A stretch of DNA of 24,320 bases, from positions 1 through 24,320 of the forward strand of contig DATCLA010000281.1 in assembly GCA_036564195.1 (NCBI GenBank), written 5' to 3'. Below are positions 14,641-21,704 of the stretch, in pieces. How positions within the stretch are numbered: position 1 is the first letter of the stretch; each line of letters begins with the position of its first letter. Origin of the DNA: DATCLA01 sp036564195. Lineage in GTDB: Bacteria > Bacillota > UBA4882 > UBA8346. A program made the translations under genes and the position numbers. The notes beneath the pieces are model-generated. The model was not told where the DNA came from. It did no database searches and saw only the letters and a program-made list of their open reading frames with translations.

Positions 14641-16849
14641 TCTGGGTCATCTCCTTTGAGCGACATTCTTGAATCACGGCCAACAATAACATGTCAAACC
14701 CAAAGATAAACATGGTCGCTACAGTCACAATACCGGAATCATTGACAAAAAAAGCGACGATGCAGGTGTAAATAAACCCCAAAAATCCTTTGGCAACCTC
14801 AGGATATTTATTGATTAAGGTTTGCAGCGGTCGGGGCGGCTTCAGATAAAGAATCGGAATGACTGCCAACAAGCAGATTAAGATGTATGACCAACCTGTA
14901 TAAGCAATCAGGCTCAGGTTCAACTGCCATTTCCGGTTAAGTAGACTGATTAGAGCCGCCATTCCCTGTTCATCTACGATCTGAATCAGCTGACCGAAAT
15001 GGCTCATCTGTCCGCCGAAAATCAAAAAATCGCCAATCCCGACTAACATCAGCATTAATAGGAGTGCCCCCGTTAAGAGCGCAATCTCCTTTTTGGATAT
15101 TTTCCTATCAAGCCAGAAATAGTTGGTCAAACCCAAACCGACCACTGCAGAAATTCCCCCTCCGATGTTAGCCCCGCAAATCGGGCAAAACAGCAAAAAT
15201 GCCATTAATAACCAGCATGTCCATAATAACCAGGGTTTAGTTGATTTAAACTTAGCAATGCTCAAACTGACTGCCACCAGATAAGCGCCTAACAAGAAAC
15301 CCAAATATTCATTGCCAACACCGTAAAAACGGGCGGCCGTCACTGCCGAATAACCCCAAAAAGACCGTAATTCCAAAAAACCGTTACCCAATCCGTCTAC
15401 TACAATGATAGCGACAGTGATCACGGCCATTGTAACCAGGGCTTTCGAATGATCACTCCCGGCAATCAACTTAACCAGCAGATACAGGCCAACCGCCAGC
15501 GTCAGGGTCCACCCGGCAATTCCCAGCCAGGTAACCGGGCTAACCAATGCTTCCACCAAAAATACTGCCGGGATCGTTAGCAAGAAAAGGTAGATTTGTT
15601 GTAAAGTTTCAAACCACCGTAAATTCTGTGGCCAAAAGATTATTCCTAAAGCAACGCCAGCAACGGTAATAATGAGGGCGTAACCATGAAAGGGCAGTAA
15701 GGTCCAACGTGCCTGGTAATTTAGGTCCAGTTCTTCACTTAAAACACCGGCCTGTCGCCAATCCCCCGGGATTGTCTTAATCCATTTTCCGGTTGAGAAA
15801 CCTTGATTGCGAATTCCCAGAAAAGAATAGACCGTGGCCAGCAGATCCGGCCCGGTTACCAAGGCAGTCCTGCGGGTACTGTTGGAGACCAGCAGTCCTG
15901 GCCGGAAATCGGGATGTTTAATAACTACCGGGCTTAACCTTTCGCCTCGTCCCTCGACTTTCGGGTTCAGTACCGAATATAAGATCACCAGGGTATTAGC
16001 GGAGTCAAGATCATTCAGCAACCACCCGATTAACTGATCATACTCACGCAAGGCCTGGTGGCGGAAGTATGCTTTACGCGATTCATTCAAATAGTTGCGA
16101 AATCCTTCTATTCGTTCCAGGTCACCCAAGGTAATCGAGATGACTTGGGCTTTGTTTTTGAATTGCTGCCAATACTTAAAAATTTGCTCACAATTACTGC
16201 GAAAACCCGAAGGAAAACCGGGTGCCGCAACCACTGTCTCTTGCCCTAACGCTGCCCAGTCAATCAACCCCTGTTCATCTACTAATAATATGGAACCGGC
16301 CCGGTTAATCCCGGTATTACTATCGGCATTACCGATTGCTCCTGTCTGAATTTGATGCTGATTAAATATTGTGCCGATGGTCCCAATTCCCGGTTCCGGT
16401 TCGTGTTTGAGATTCAACTGAATTGTCTGAGGCATCCCTAGATAAACCGCACCACCGGGTGGCGGTTGGTAACCGGTCAAGGAACGGTAGACCTCGCCGG
16501 CAGGCATACCATAATACTTCTCATCATAATTTAAGATGAATCGGGAATCCTCGATTGCCCGAAGCTGTTTGCCACTATTAAGGTTAAGGTATAATTTTTC
16601 AGGAGTAACCGCTCCGGTGATCCGGGAAACTAATACACCAACCGCACCGGTTCGACATAACTTGGTCAAATTATGATACTCCGGTTTTAAATCTGCAAAC
16701 GTCAGACGGGGCAGATCGATAATTAATACTTTTGGAAGTAAGCGTCGCTCGGCACCAACAGGATGCGAACCGGCACCTAACATTAGCAGTAGTAATATAA
16801 TGCTGGTTAATATCAGTTTCCGAAATCTTATCAAATTCAATGGAGCCAC
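14633..16849 (-). CDS. Polytopic membrane protein with alkaline-phosphatase-like N-terminal domain
   Basis: A 738-residue protein. A hydrophobic N-terminus (about 12-32) looks like a signal anchor. The soluble outer part (about 35-365) is alkaline-phosphatase-superfamily-like: VLIIDLPRLTFADL at the start and RGERLSPVVIKHPDFRPGLL, then STRRTALVTGPDLLATVYSF, near its end. The usual Ser/Thr nucleophile with its DG is not obvious, so catalysis is doubtful. About nine or ten membrane segments follow (about 388-730), including FYGVGNEYLGFLLGA and GANIGGGISAVVGL. Similar large proteins occur in other Bacillota without an assigned function. The start is a GTG sharing its G with AAAGGG, or a TTG at 16840, 8 nt after that site. 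It leads an operon from a strong predicted promoter (16946-16974). Confidence 0.8.
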   Translation of the reverse strand: MAPLNLIRFRKLILTSIILLLLMLGAGSHPVGAERRLLPKVLIIDLPRLTFADLKPEYHNLTKLCRTGAVGVLVSRITGAVTPEKLYLNLNSGKQLRAIEDSRFILNYDEKYYGMPAGEVYRSLTGYQPPPGGAVYLGMPQTIQLNLKHEPEPGIGTIGTIFNQHQIQTGAIGNADSNTGINRAGSILLVDEQGLIDWAALGQETVVAAPGFPSGFRSNCEQIFKYWQQFKNKAQVISITLGDLERIEGFRNYLNESRKAYFRHQALREYDQLIGWLLNDLDSANTLVILYSVLNPKVEGRGERLSPVVIKHPDFRPGLLVSNSTRRTALVTGPDLLATVYSFLGIRNQGFSTGKWIKTIPGDWRQAGVLSEELDLNYQARWTLLPFHGYALIITVAGVALGIIFWPQNLRWFETLQQIYLFLLTIPAVFLVEALVSPVTWLGIAGWTLTLAVGLYLLVKLIAGSDHSKALVTMAVITVAIIVVDGLGNGFLELRSFWGYSAVTAARFYGVGNEYLGFLLGAYLVAVSLSIAKFKSTKPWLLWTCWLLMAFLLFCPICGANIGGGISAVVGLGLTNYFWLDRKISKKEIALLTGALLLMLMLVGIGDFLIFGGQMSHFGQLIQIVDEQGMAALISLLNRKWQLNLSLIAYTGWSYILICLLAVIPILYLKPPRPLQTLINKYPEVAKGFLGFIYTCIVAFFVNDSGIVTVATMFIFGFDMLLLAVIQECRSKEMTQIE

Positions 16850-16915
16850 CCTTTCAAAACGAAAAATCCCCCTGCAACAGTTTCACCAAAAAATACTCCA
16901 AGCCCATCGCAATAC

Positions 16916-16939
16916 AGAAAAGGCGGATTTAATCCGCCT
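16916..16939 (-). terminator. Terminator of the AI-2E transporter gene, or 5' stem-loop of the next operon
   Basis: A 9-bp inverted repeat AGGCGGATT/AATCCGCCT (16921-16929 with 16931-16939) is followed on the minus strand by TTTCTGTATT. The U-tract is short. The predicted start of the next transcript falls at the base of this stem, so the same sequence would also form the 5' end of that mRNA. Confidence 0.6.
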
Positions 16940-16945
16940 GAGATA

Positions 16946-16974
16946 ATGATACCGAAAGTTACCAAGCTTGTCAA
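16946..16974 (-). promoter_or_regulatory. Sigma-A-type promoter for the membrane-protein operon
   Basis: On the minus strand, a perfect TTGACA (16974-16969) and TATCAT (16951-16946) are 17 nt apart. The -35 overlaps the stop codon of the AI-2E transporter gene. Transcription would begin near 16939, giving a leader of about 90 nt before the GTG at 16849. Confidence 0.7.
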
Positions 16975-18050
16975 TCCAGCTTTTCCTCAGTAAGTTTCAG
17001 TTTTTTCCTGGCCGTCGTCCGGTAGGCCTGGCCAAAACAAATTTTATAAACACTCTGAATTAAGATTAGTATTAAAGCCCCTAGCGGGACTGCAAAAATC
17101 ATTCCGATTACCCCAAAAATCTTTCCGCCGATCAATACTAAATAGACCACAGTGATGGGATGCAGGCCTAAAGTCCCGCCGATAATCCGGGGAGTAAGAA
17201 ACATTACTTCAATTTGATTAACCCCGATAAAAAGCAGGATTACGTACAAAACGTACCATGGTGATTTCAACAATCCCAAAAAAAGAGCCGGCAAGGCCCC
17301 TAATACCGGTCCAAAATAAGGAATGAGGTTAAAGGCTCCGGCTACCACTCCAAGAAAAAAAGCAGTATCAAAACCCATCAGTGATAAACCAATGCTGATT
17401 AAAATCCCCACAATCACCGTTACAAATAACTGACCCCGGATATAAAGCCGAAAGATTGAATCGATCTTTAAAAAAGTTTTCGTCCAATGGACGCCGAAAT
17501 TCTGAAGCAACCACCGGAACGCCTTCTTTTTTACCCGTGGGTAGTCCCGGCTCATATAATAACTTAATAAAGGAATTAATCCTAAGGACAGAGAGTGAGA
17601 GAAAATTCCGATAATTCCTTCGGCAAATTGAATAAAAAACTTACGGGTCAGCACTTCACCTTGATTGACCAATTCGGAAGTTATAATTTTTATATCAAAA
17701 GGAAGAAACCGGTAAAACGCGAGTTTGTCTAAGTCCATCCCGACGCGACGAATTTTGCTCAATAATGTCGGTAAGATCTTGGAGAGTTGGGATAAGTCTG
17801 CCACCAACCGGGGGACAATCTTGACTACGGTTAAAACCACTAAAATAGCCAAGGCTAAATAGACAGTTAAAATTGCATAGTCGCGTCGCGCCCCCTTGCG
17901 CTCAATAATGTCGACCAGAGGATTGAGGGCATACGCTACAAAAAAAGAAATGACGAACGGGGTGATGATCGCCCTTGACCAGTACAATACCAGTATCACT
18001 AAGGGAATTAACACCAGGACAAACCAATATTTCAGTTGCAAACGCAGCAC
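16971..18050 (-). CDS. AI-2E family transporter
   Basis: A 359-residue polytopic protein of the AI-2 exporter (PerM/TqsA) superfamily, whose members export small molecules or exchange ions. Membrane segments lie near 8-45 and 60-85, then a long amphipathic cytoplasmic or membrane-lying region (about 85-150). Later spans carry GVVAGAFNLIPYFGPVLGALPALFLG, split here as the family motif NLIPYFGP (about 240) and GPVLGALPA, then LIGGKIFGVIGMIFAVPLGA near 310-330. The start is GTG with only a weak GGGA 8 nt upstream. It follows a strong terminator by 30 nt, so it needs read-through or a promoter inside the terminator region. The true substrate is unknown. Confidence 0.9.
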   Translation of the reverse strand: MLRLQLKYWFVLVLIPLVILVLYWSRAIITPFVISFFVAYALNPLVDIIERKGARRDYAILTVYLALAILVVLTVVKIVPRLVADLSQLSKILPTLLSKIRRVGMDLDKLAFYRFLPFDIKIITSELVNQGEVLTRKFFIQFAEGIIGIFSHSLSLGLIPLLSYYMSRDYPRVKKKAFRWLLQNFGVHWTKTFLKIDSIFRLYIRGQLFVTVIVGILISIGLSLMGFDTAFFLGVVAGAFNLIPYFGPVLGALPALFLGLLKSPWYVLYVILLFIGVNQIEVMFLTPRIIGGTLGLHPITVVYLVLIGGKIFGVIGMIFAVPLGALILILIQSVYKICFGQAYRTTARKKLKLTEEKLD

Positions 18051-18079
18051 TCCACAATTCCCGGATTTTAAACTCCATT

Positions 18080-18101
18080 AAAAAAGCGCACAATGGTGCG
18101 C
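18080..18101 (-). terminator. Rho-independent terminator after the YtxH-like gene
   Basis: GCGCAC/GTGCGC (18086-18091 with 18096-18101) forms a 6-bp GC-rich stem with a 4-nt loop. On the minus strand it is followed directly by TTTTTT. It lies 12 nt past the stop codon of the small gene and ends the unit before the AI-2E transporter gene. Confidence 0.87.
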
Positions 18102-18113
18102 CAGATTTCGCTT

Positions 18114-18356
18114 TCAACCTCTGCGGGACAATTTACGAGTCAGGGCCCGGGTACCGGTTCGAACTGCCGAAGTCCAACGCATAGCATTATCGCGTACCAT
18201 TGGTACGGTCTCACGGGTTCTTTGCGCTATTTTAATAGGACTAAATTGCATCATCGACTTTTTCACATTTTTTTTACGCATTAACATCAGCGTACCGATG
18301 GCAGCTCCAATCACAGTACTGGTAATAACGCCCCGGATCATCCGATCCATCTGCAT
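18114..18356 (-). CDS. Small YtxH-like membrane-anchored protein
   Basis: An 80-residue protein with one N-terminal hydrophobic segment, MIRGVITSTVIGAAIGTLML (about 5-25), followed by a strongly basic tail rich in Arg and Lys (MRKKNVKKSMM and later RTGTRALTRKLSRRG). This is the plan of YtxH-type and other small envelope-associated proteins; the match is by architecture only. The frame is open for 15 codons further up, but AGAGGTG lies 6 nt before the ATG at 18356 (sequence GGTGAATCAGATG), which decides the start. It lies downstream of mnmA by about 100 nt and is followed by a strong terminator. Function unknown. Confidence 0.65.
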   Translation of the reverse strand: MQMDRMIRGVITSTVIGAAIGTLMLMRKKNVKKSMMQFSPIKIAQRTRETVPMVRDNAMRWTSAVRTGTRALTRKLSRRG

Positions 18357-18454
18357 CTGATTCACCTCTTTCAACCGGGAAGATAGGTTTATTATCTCCA
18401 CTTGTAACCGATCTATACTAACGGTTGAAACTGAGATTTATGAAACCGGACCGT

Positions 18455-19534
18455 TTAAACAATGGTCCCGCCACCGATTAGCAAATCCCCCTGGTAAAAA
18501 ACGACTGCCTGTCCCGGAGTAATCGCTCTTTGGGGCTGGGCGAAACAAACTCTGACTTCGGTATCACTGACCGGCTTGAGCAGTGCCGGAGCAGGTTGGG
18601 CACCGTAGCGAATTTTGGCTGTAACACTAACCTCAGTTTGAGGCGGCGCTTCCCAGGCCACCCAATTTAAGTCGGTGGCGGTTAACTCTTGTGAAAAGAC
18701 CGATTCAGCATCGCCAACCACTATTTCATTGGAAACGGGACGAATTTCTTTGACAAAAAGCGGTTGATGGGCGGCAATACCCATTCCCTTACGTTGTCCG
18801 ATGGTATAATGGATAATTCCCCGGTGTCGGCCTAAGACCTTACCGGATTCGTCCACAATGTTACCGGGTTTAACCGTTCCCGGGCGATACTCTTCAATAA
18901 ACCGGCCGTAATTCTGATCCGGCACGAAGCAAATTTCCTGACTATCGGGTTTATCCGCGACGTTTAACCCAATTTGCCTGGCTTTCGCACGAATCTGTGT
19001 TTTGGTAAATTCCCCTACCGGAAATAAGCTTTTTGATAGAATTTTTTGGGACAGACCATATAAAACATAACTCTGGTCTTTATTGGAATCAATCCCCTTT
19101 TTCAAACGCCAACGGCCACTGGCCTGATGATACTCCACCCGCACATAATGCCCGGTAGCCAGATAATCGCCATCTAACGCCGCTACTTTCTCCAGCAATA
19201 GATCAAAGCGAAAACTGCGGTTACAGACGATGCAGGGATTAGGGGTCCGCCCCTGTAAGTATTCCTCTACAAAGGGGTCAATTACCTTCTGCCGAAAGGG
19301 GACATGGGTATTTAACACATAATAGGGAATTCCCAGCTTTCCGGCGACCCTGCGGGCGTCCTCCACTGCTCCAAGCGAACAACACCCGCCTTCAATTTCC
19401 CCGCCATAGGGCAGATCGGACGCCCATAACTGCAAAGTTACACCAATCACTTCGTAACCGGCCTCCTGGAGTAAGGCCGCAGCCACCGAGCTGTCTACTC
19501 CGCCACTCATTGCCATTATTACCCGCATCTTCAA
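18455..19534 (-). CDS. mnmA: tRNA-specific 2-thiouridylase MnmA
   Basis: MnmA adenylates U34 of tRNA-Lys, tRNA-Glu and tRNA-Gln and replaces the C2 oxygen with sulfur. The protein has 359 residues. The PP-loop is SGGVDSS (10-16). The catalytic cysteines are C101 (NPCIVCN) and C202 (SQEICFV), and the tRNA-binding and C-terminal beta-barrel domains follow, with HYTIGQRKGMG near 243. The start is TTG at 19534, overlapping the nifU stop codon by 4 nt and with GGAGGA 10 nt upstream; an ATG at 19528 is an alternative. Lying behind nifS and nifU, it probably receives sulfur from that desulfurase. No tusA-E genes are present, as is usual for Bacillota. Confidence 0.97.
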   Translation of the reverse strand: MKMRVIMAMSGGVDSSVAAALLQEAGYEVIGVTLQLWASDLPYGGEIEGGCCSLGAVEDARRVAGKLGIPYYVLNTHVPFRQKVIDPFVEEYLQGRTPNPCIVCNRSFRFDLLLEKVAALDGDYLATGHYVRVEYHQASGRWRLKKGIDSNKDQSYVLYGLSQKILSKSLFPVGEFTKTQIRAKARQIGLNVADKPDSQEICFVPDQNYGRFIEEYRPGTVKPGNIVDESGKVLGRHRGIIHYTIGQRKGMGIAAHQPLFVKEIRPVSNEIVVGDAESVFSQELTATDLNWVAWEAPPQTEVSVTAKIRYGAQPAPALLKPVSDTEVRVCFAQPQRAITPGQAVVFYQGDLLIGGGTIV

Positions 19535-19902
19535 CCGGCCTGTTTCCTCCGATAGTCTTCGATGGCTTTATGCAATGCATCCGCAGCCAAGTTGGAACAG
19601 TGCATTTTCTGCGGCGGTAGTCCGTCGAGGGCTTCGGCAACTGCCTGGTTGGTGATGGTCATTGCTTCGTCCAGTGTCTTCCCCATCACCAGCTCTGTCA
19701 CCATACTGCTAGTGGCAATGGCCGCACCGCACCCGAAAGTCTTAAACTTAATATCTTTAATCCGATTATCCTCAACCTTGAGATAAATTTTCATGATGTC
19801 ACCGCAGACAGGGTTACCGACTTCACCGATGCCGTCGGCATTCTCAATTTCGCCGACATTCCGAGGGTTAGTAAAATGGTCCATTACTTTTTCAGTGTAC
19901 AT
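19531..19902 (-). CDS. nifU: Fe-S cluster assembly scaffold, NifU/IscU type
   Basis: A 123-residue IscU-like scaffold on which sulfur from NifS and iron are built into 2Fe-2S or 4Fe-4S clusters. The three cluster cysteines are present: C33 (NPVCGD), C58 (FGCGAA) and C102 (MHCSNL), with the conserved Asp35 beside the first. It begins MYTEKVMDHFTNPRN, typical of the family. An upstream in-frame GTG (19911) is part of the ribosome binding site AAAGGAG (19911-19917), so the ATG at 19902 is the start. It overlaps the end of nifS by 19 nt and the mnmA start by 4 nt. It lacks the C-terminal Nfu domain of full-length NifU. Confidence 0.96.
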   Translation of the reverse strand: MYTEKVMDHFTNPRNVGEIENADGIGEVGNPVCGDIMKIYLKVEDNRIKDIKFKTFGCGAAIATSSMVTELVMGKTLDEAMTITNQAVAEALDGLPPQKMHCSNLAADALHKAIEDYRRKQAG

Positions 19903-21086
19903 GTGACACACTCCTTTCGATCACTATTATAAAGCGGGGACATGGCCCGCAGTTTGGTTACGATTTCCGGCAGTACTTCCAACAGATAGTCAATATCATC
20001 CTTGGTGGTATACTTACCTAAAGTCAACCGGAGCGAACCGTGGGCAATCTCATGGCAAATTCCCATGGCTAAAAGTACGTGCGAAGGTTCCAGTGAACCG
20101 GAAGTACAGGCAGAACCGCTCGAAGCGGCAATCCCTTTCAAGTCCAGGTTTAACAGTAACGATTCGCCCTCAATAAACTCGAAGCTGAAATTGACATTGT
20201 TCGGCAACCTCTGTGTGCGGTGGCCGTTTAACCGGACCGACTCGAAATTTTGCAGAACCTGGTCAATCAGGTAATCCCGCAATTCGGTGAGGCGTTTAGC
20301 ATTGGCCTCCAATCCGGCGTTGGCTTTGGTTAAAGCTTTAGCCAAGCCCACGATTCCCGCAATGTTTTCTGTTCCCGCGCGACGTTTCCGTTCCTGGCCG
20401 CCTCCATGGATCAACGGATCAATTCGGACTCCCTTACGTACGTATAAAGCGCCCACTCCCTTAGGACCGTAAAATTTATGGGCAGCCATTGACAACAGAT
20501 CCACTGAAAGCTCCTGGACATTAACTGGTAACAAGCCTACTGACTGGACTGCGTCGCTATGGAATAAGATCTTGCGTTCCCGTAATATTTTACCGATTTC
20601 CGCAATCGGCTGGATGGTCCCGACCTCATTGTTGGCATGCATAATCGACACCAAGATCGTCTCTGGGGTTAGCGCTTTGACCACATCTGCCGGATCAACC
20701 AGACCGCTGGAGTCAACCGGAAGATAAGTGACTTTAAAACCTTCTTTTTCAAGGTAATGGCAGGTATCAATGATTGCATGATGTTCGATGGCACTAGTAA
20801 TAATATGCCGACCCTTATCGCGGTTGGCAAAAGCCACTCCCCGGATGGCGAGATTATCGCTTTCCGAACCGCTGCCGGTAAAGATAATCTCGTTGGGGGC
20901 TGCTGCTCCGATTTGTGCGGCAACACTGGCCCGGGCGTCCTCAATCACCTTCCGGTTCTCCCTTCCGAACCAATGAATGCTGGAGGGATTACCAAAATTA
21001 GTAGTAAAATAGGGTAACATTGCCTCCAGTACTTCCGGGTCCACCGGGGTGGTCGCGGCATAATCAAGATAAATACGTTTATTCAT
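19884..21086 (-). CDS. nifS: Cysteine desulfurase NifS/IscS type
   Basis: A PLP enzyme that takes sulfur from cysteine as an enzyme-bound persulfide. The protein has 400 residues. It starts NKRIYLDYAATTPVDP; the PLP lysine is K204 in AAHKFYGPKG. The persulfide Cys is C327 in SSGSACTSGSLEPSHVL, so the loop is of the long, class I (IscS/NifS) type. It ends NSDRKECVTCTLKK, a CxxC tail encoded where the gene overlaps nifU, which may be only a side effect of the overlap. AGGGG precedes the ATG by 8 nt. It lies 19 nt after the Rrf2 regulator and feeds NifU and MnmA in the same operon. Confidence 0.96.
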   Translation of the reverse strand: MNKRIYLDYAATTPVDPEVLEAMLPYFTTNFGNPSSIHWFGRENRKVIEDARASVAAQIGAAAPNEIIFTGSGSESDNLAIRGVAFANRDKGRHIITSAIEHHAIIDTCHYLEKEGFKVTYLPVDSSGLVDPADVVKALTPETILVSIMHANNEVGTIQPIAEIGKILRERKILFHSDAVQSVGLLPVNVQELSVDLLSMAAHKFYGPKGVGALYVRKGVRIDPLIHGGGQERKRRAGTENIAGIVGLAKALTKANAGLEANAKRLTELRDYLIDQVLQNFESVRLNGHRTQRLPNNVNFSFEFIEGESLLLNLDLKGIAASSGSACTSGSLEPSHVLLAMGICHEIAHGSLRLTLGKYTTKDDIDYLLEVLPEIVTKLRAMSPLYNSDRKECVTCTLKK

Positions 21087-21105
21087 TTAGCTTTCCCCTC
21101 ACATT

Positions 21106-21555
21106 CTAAATATGGTATATAAAATAATCGCTTTTTAATTCCCTTGATTGAGTTACCAGATCCGCCAGAGTGATACCTTCTAAAACTCCGGTAATGCTGT
21201 TACGTACCTTTTGCCACAACAATTGCACCGCGCATTTCTGAGAATTACGGCATTCCACTTCTGCTGGGGCTTCCCGGACACATTCAGCCGGGGCAATCGG
21301 CCCTTCGAGGATGGTAAAGATCTCAATGACCTTTATCTCTGAGGGATCCTTTATCAACTCATACCCTCCCTGAGCTCCCCGGACGCTTGAAACCAACCCG
21401 GCTTTTTTAAGGCTAGCGATCAACTGCTCCAGGTAAGATTCGGAGATCCCCTGCCGCTGAGCAATACTACGCAAAGTAATGGGTGCCTGACGGTAATGTT
21501 CGGCCAGATCCAGCATAGCCCGTAAGCCATACTCACCACGCGTCGAAACTTTCAC
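21106..21555 (-). CDS. Rrf2 family transcriptional regulator, IscR-like
   Basis: A 149-residue Rrf2 protein. A winged helix-turn-helix occupies about 1-75, with STRGEYGLRAMLDLA at the start, SESYLEQLIASLKKAGLV as recognition region and RGAQGGYEL as wing. Three cysteines, C92, C102 and C108, stand where IscR binds a 2Fe-2S cluster. It probably represses the nifS-nifU-mnmA operon when clusters are sufficient. The start is GTG with GGGGTG 5 nt upstream. A consensus promoter and a 29-nt dyad lie in front, which fits self-regulation. CymR-type regulators are an alternative, but the cysteines and the nifS-nifU context favour an IscR role. Confidence 0.93.
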   Translation of the reverse strand: MKVSTRGEYGLRAMLDLAEHYRQAPITLRSIAQRQGISESYLEQLIASLKKAGLVSSVRGAQGGYELIKDPSEIKVIEIFTILEGPIAPAECVREAPAEVECRNSQKCAVQLLWQKVRNSITGVLEGITLADLVTQSRELKSDYFIYHI

Positions 21556-21597
21556 TGCTTCACCCCATTTTAATGCGATTTTTGGTATTGTCTAGTG

Positions 21598-21626
21598 ATT
21601 AACTCGGAATTGAATCCCTAGTTAAT
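21598..21626. promoter_or_regulatory. Likely Rrf2 operator, 29-nt dyad
   Basis: The dyad is centred on 21612. The outer arms are ATTAACT and AGTTAAT, and the inner arms are GGAAT and ATCCC around the centre. Only two of 14 base pairs mismatch. It lies about 10-38 nt past the predicted transcription start, a position suited to blocking RNA polymerase. Its length is right for a dimeric winged-helix regulator. Confidence 0.6.
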
Positions 21627-21642
21627 TAGTATGTTTTAATTA

Positions 21643-21671
21643 ATCCTACCACAGGCTATTTTTGCTGTCAA
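21643..21671 (-). promoter_or_regulatory. Sigma-A-type promoter of the rrf2-nifS-nifU-mnmA operon
   Basis: On the minus strand, TTGACA (21671-21666) and TAGGAT (21648-21643) are 17 nt apart. Transcription would begin near 21636, about 80 nt before the GTG of the regulator gene. The -35 is a perfect match and the -10 matches at 4 of 6 positions. Confidence 0.75.
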
Positions 21672-21704
21672 TAGTCTCAACTGAATTAACATAGTTTTCA
21701 CAAC

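Noticed and set aside
18410..18450. Inverted repeat after mnmA (AACGGT/ACCGTT with a long loop)
   Set aside because: Loop of about 24 nt, no U-tract, and it touches the mnmA stop codon; not a convincing terminator.
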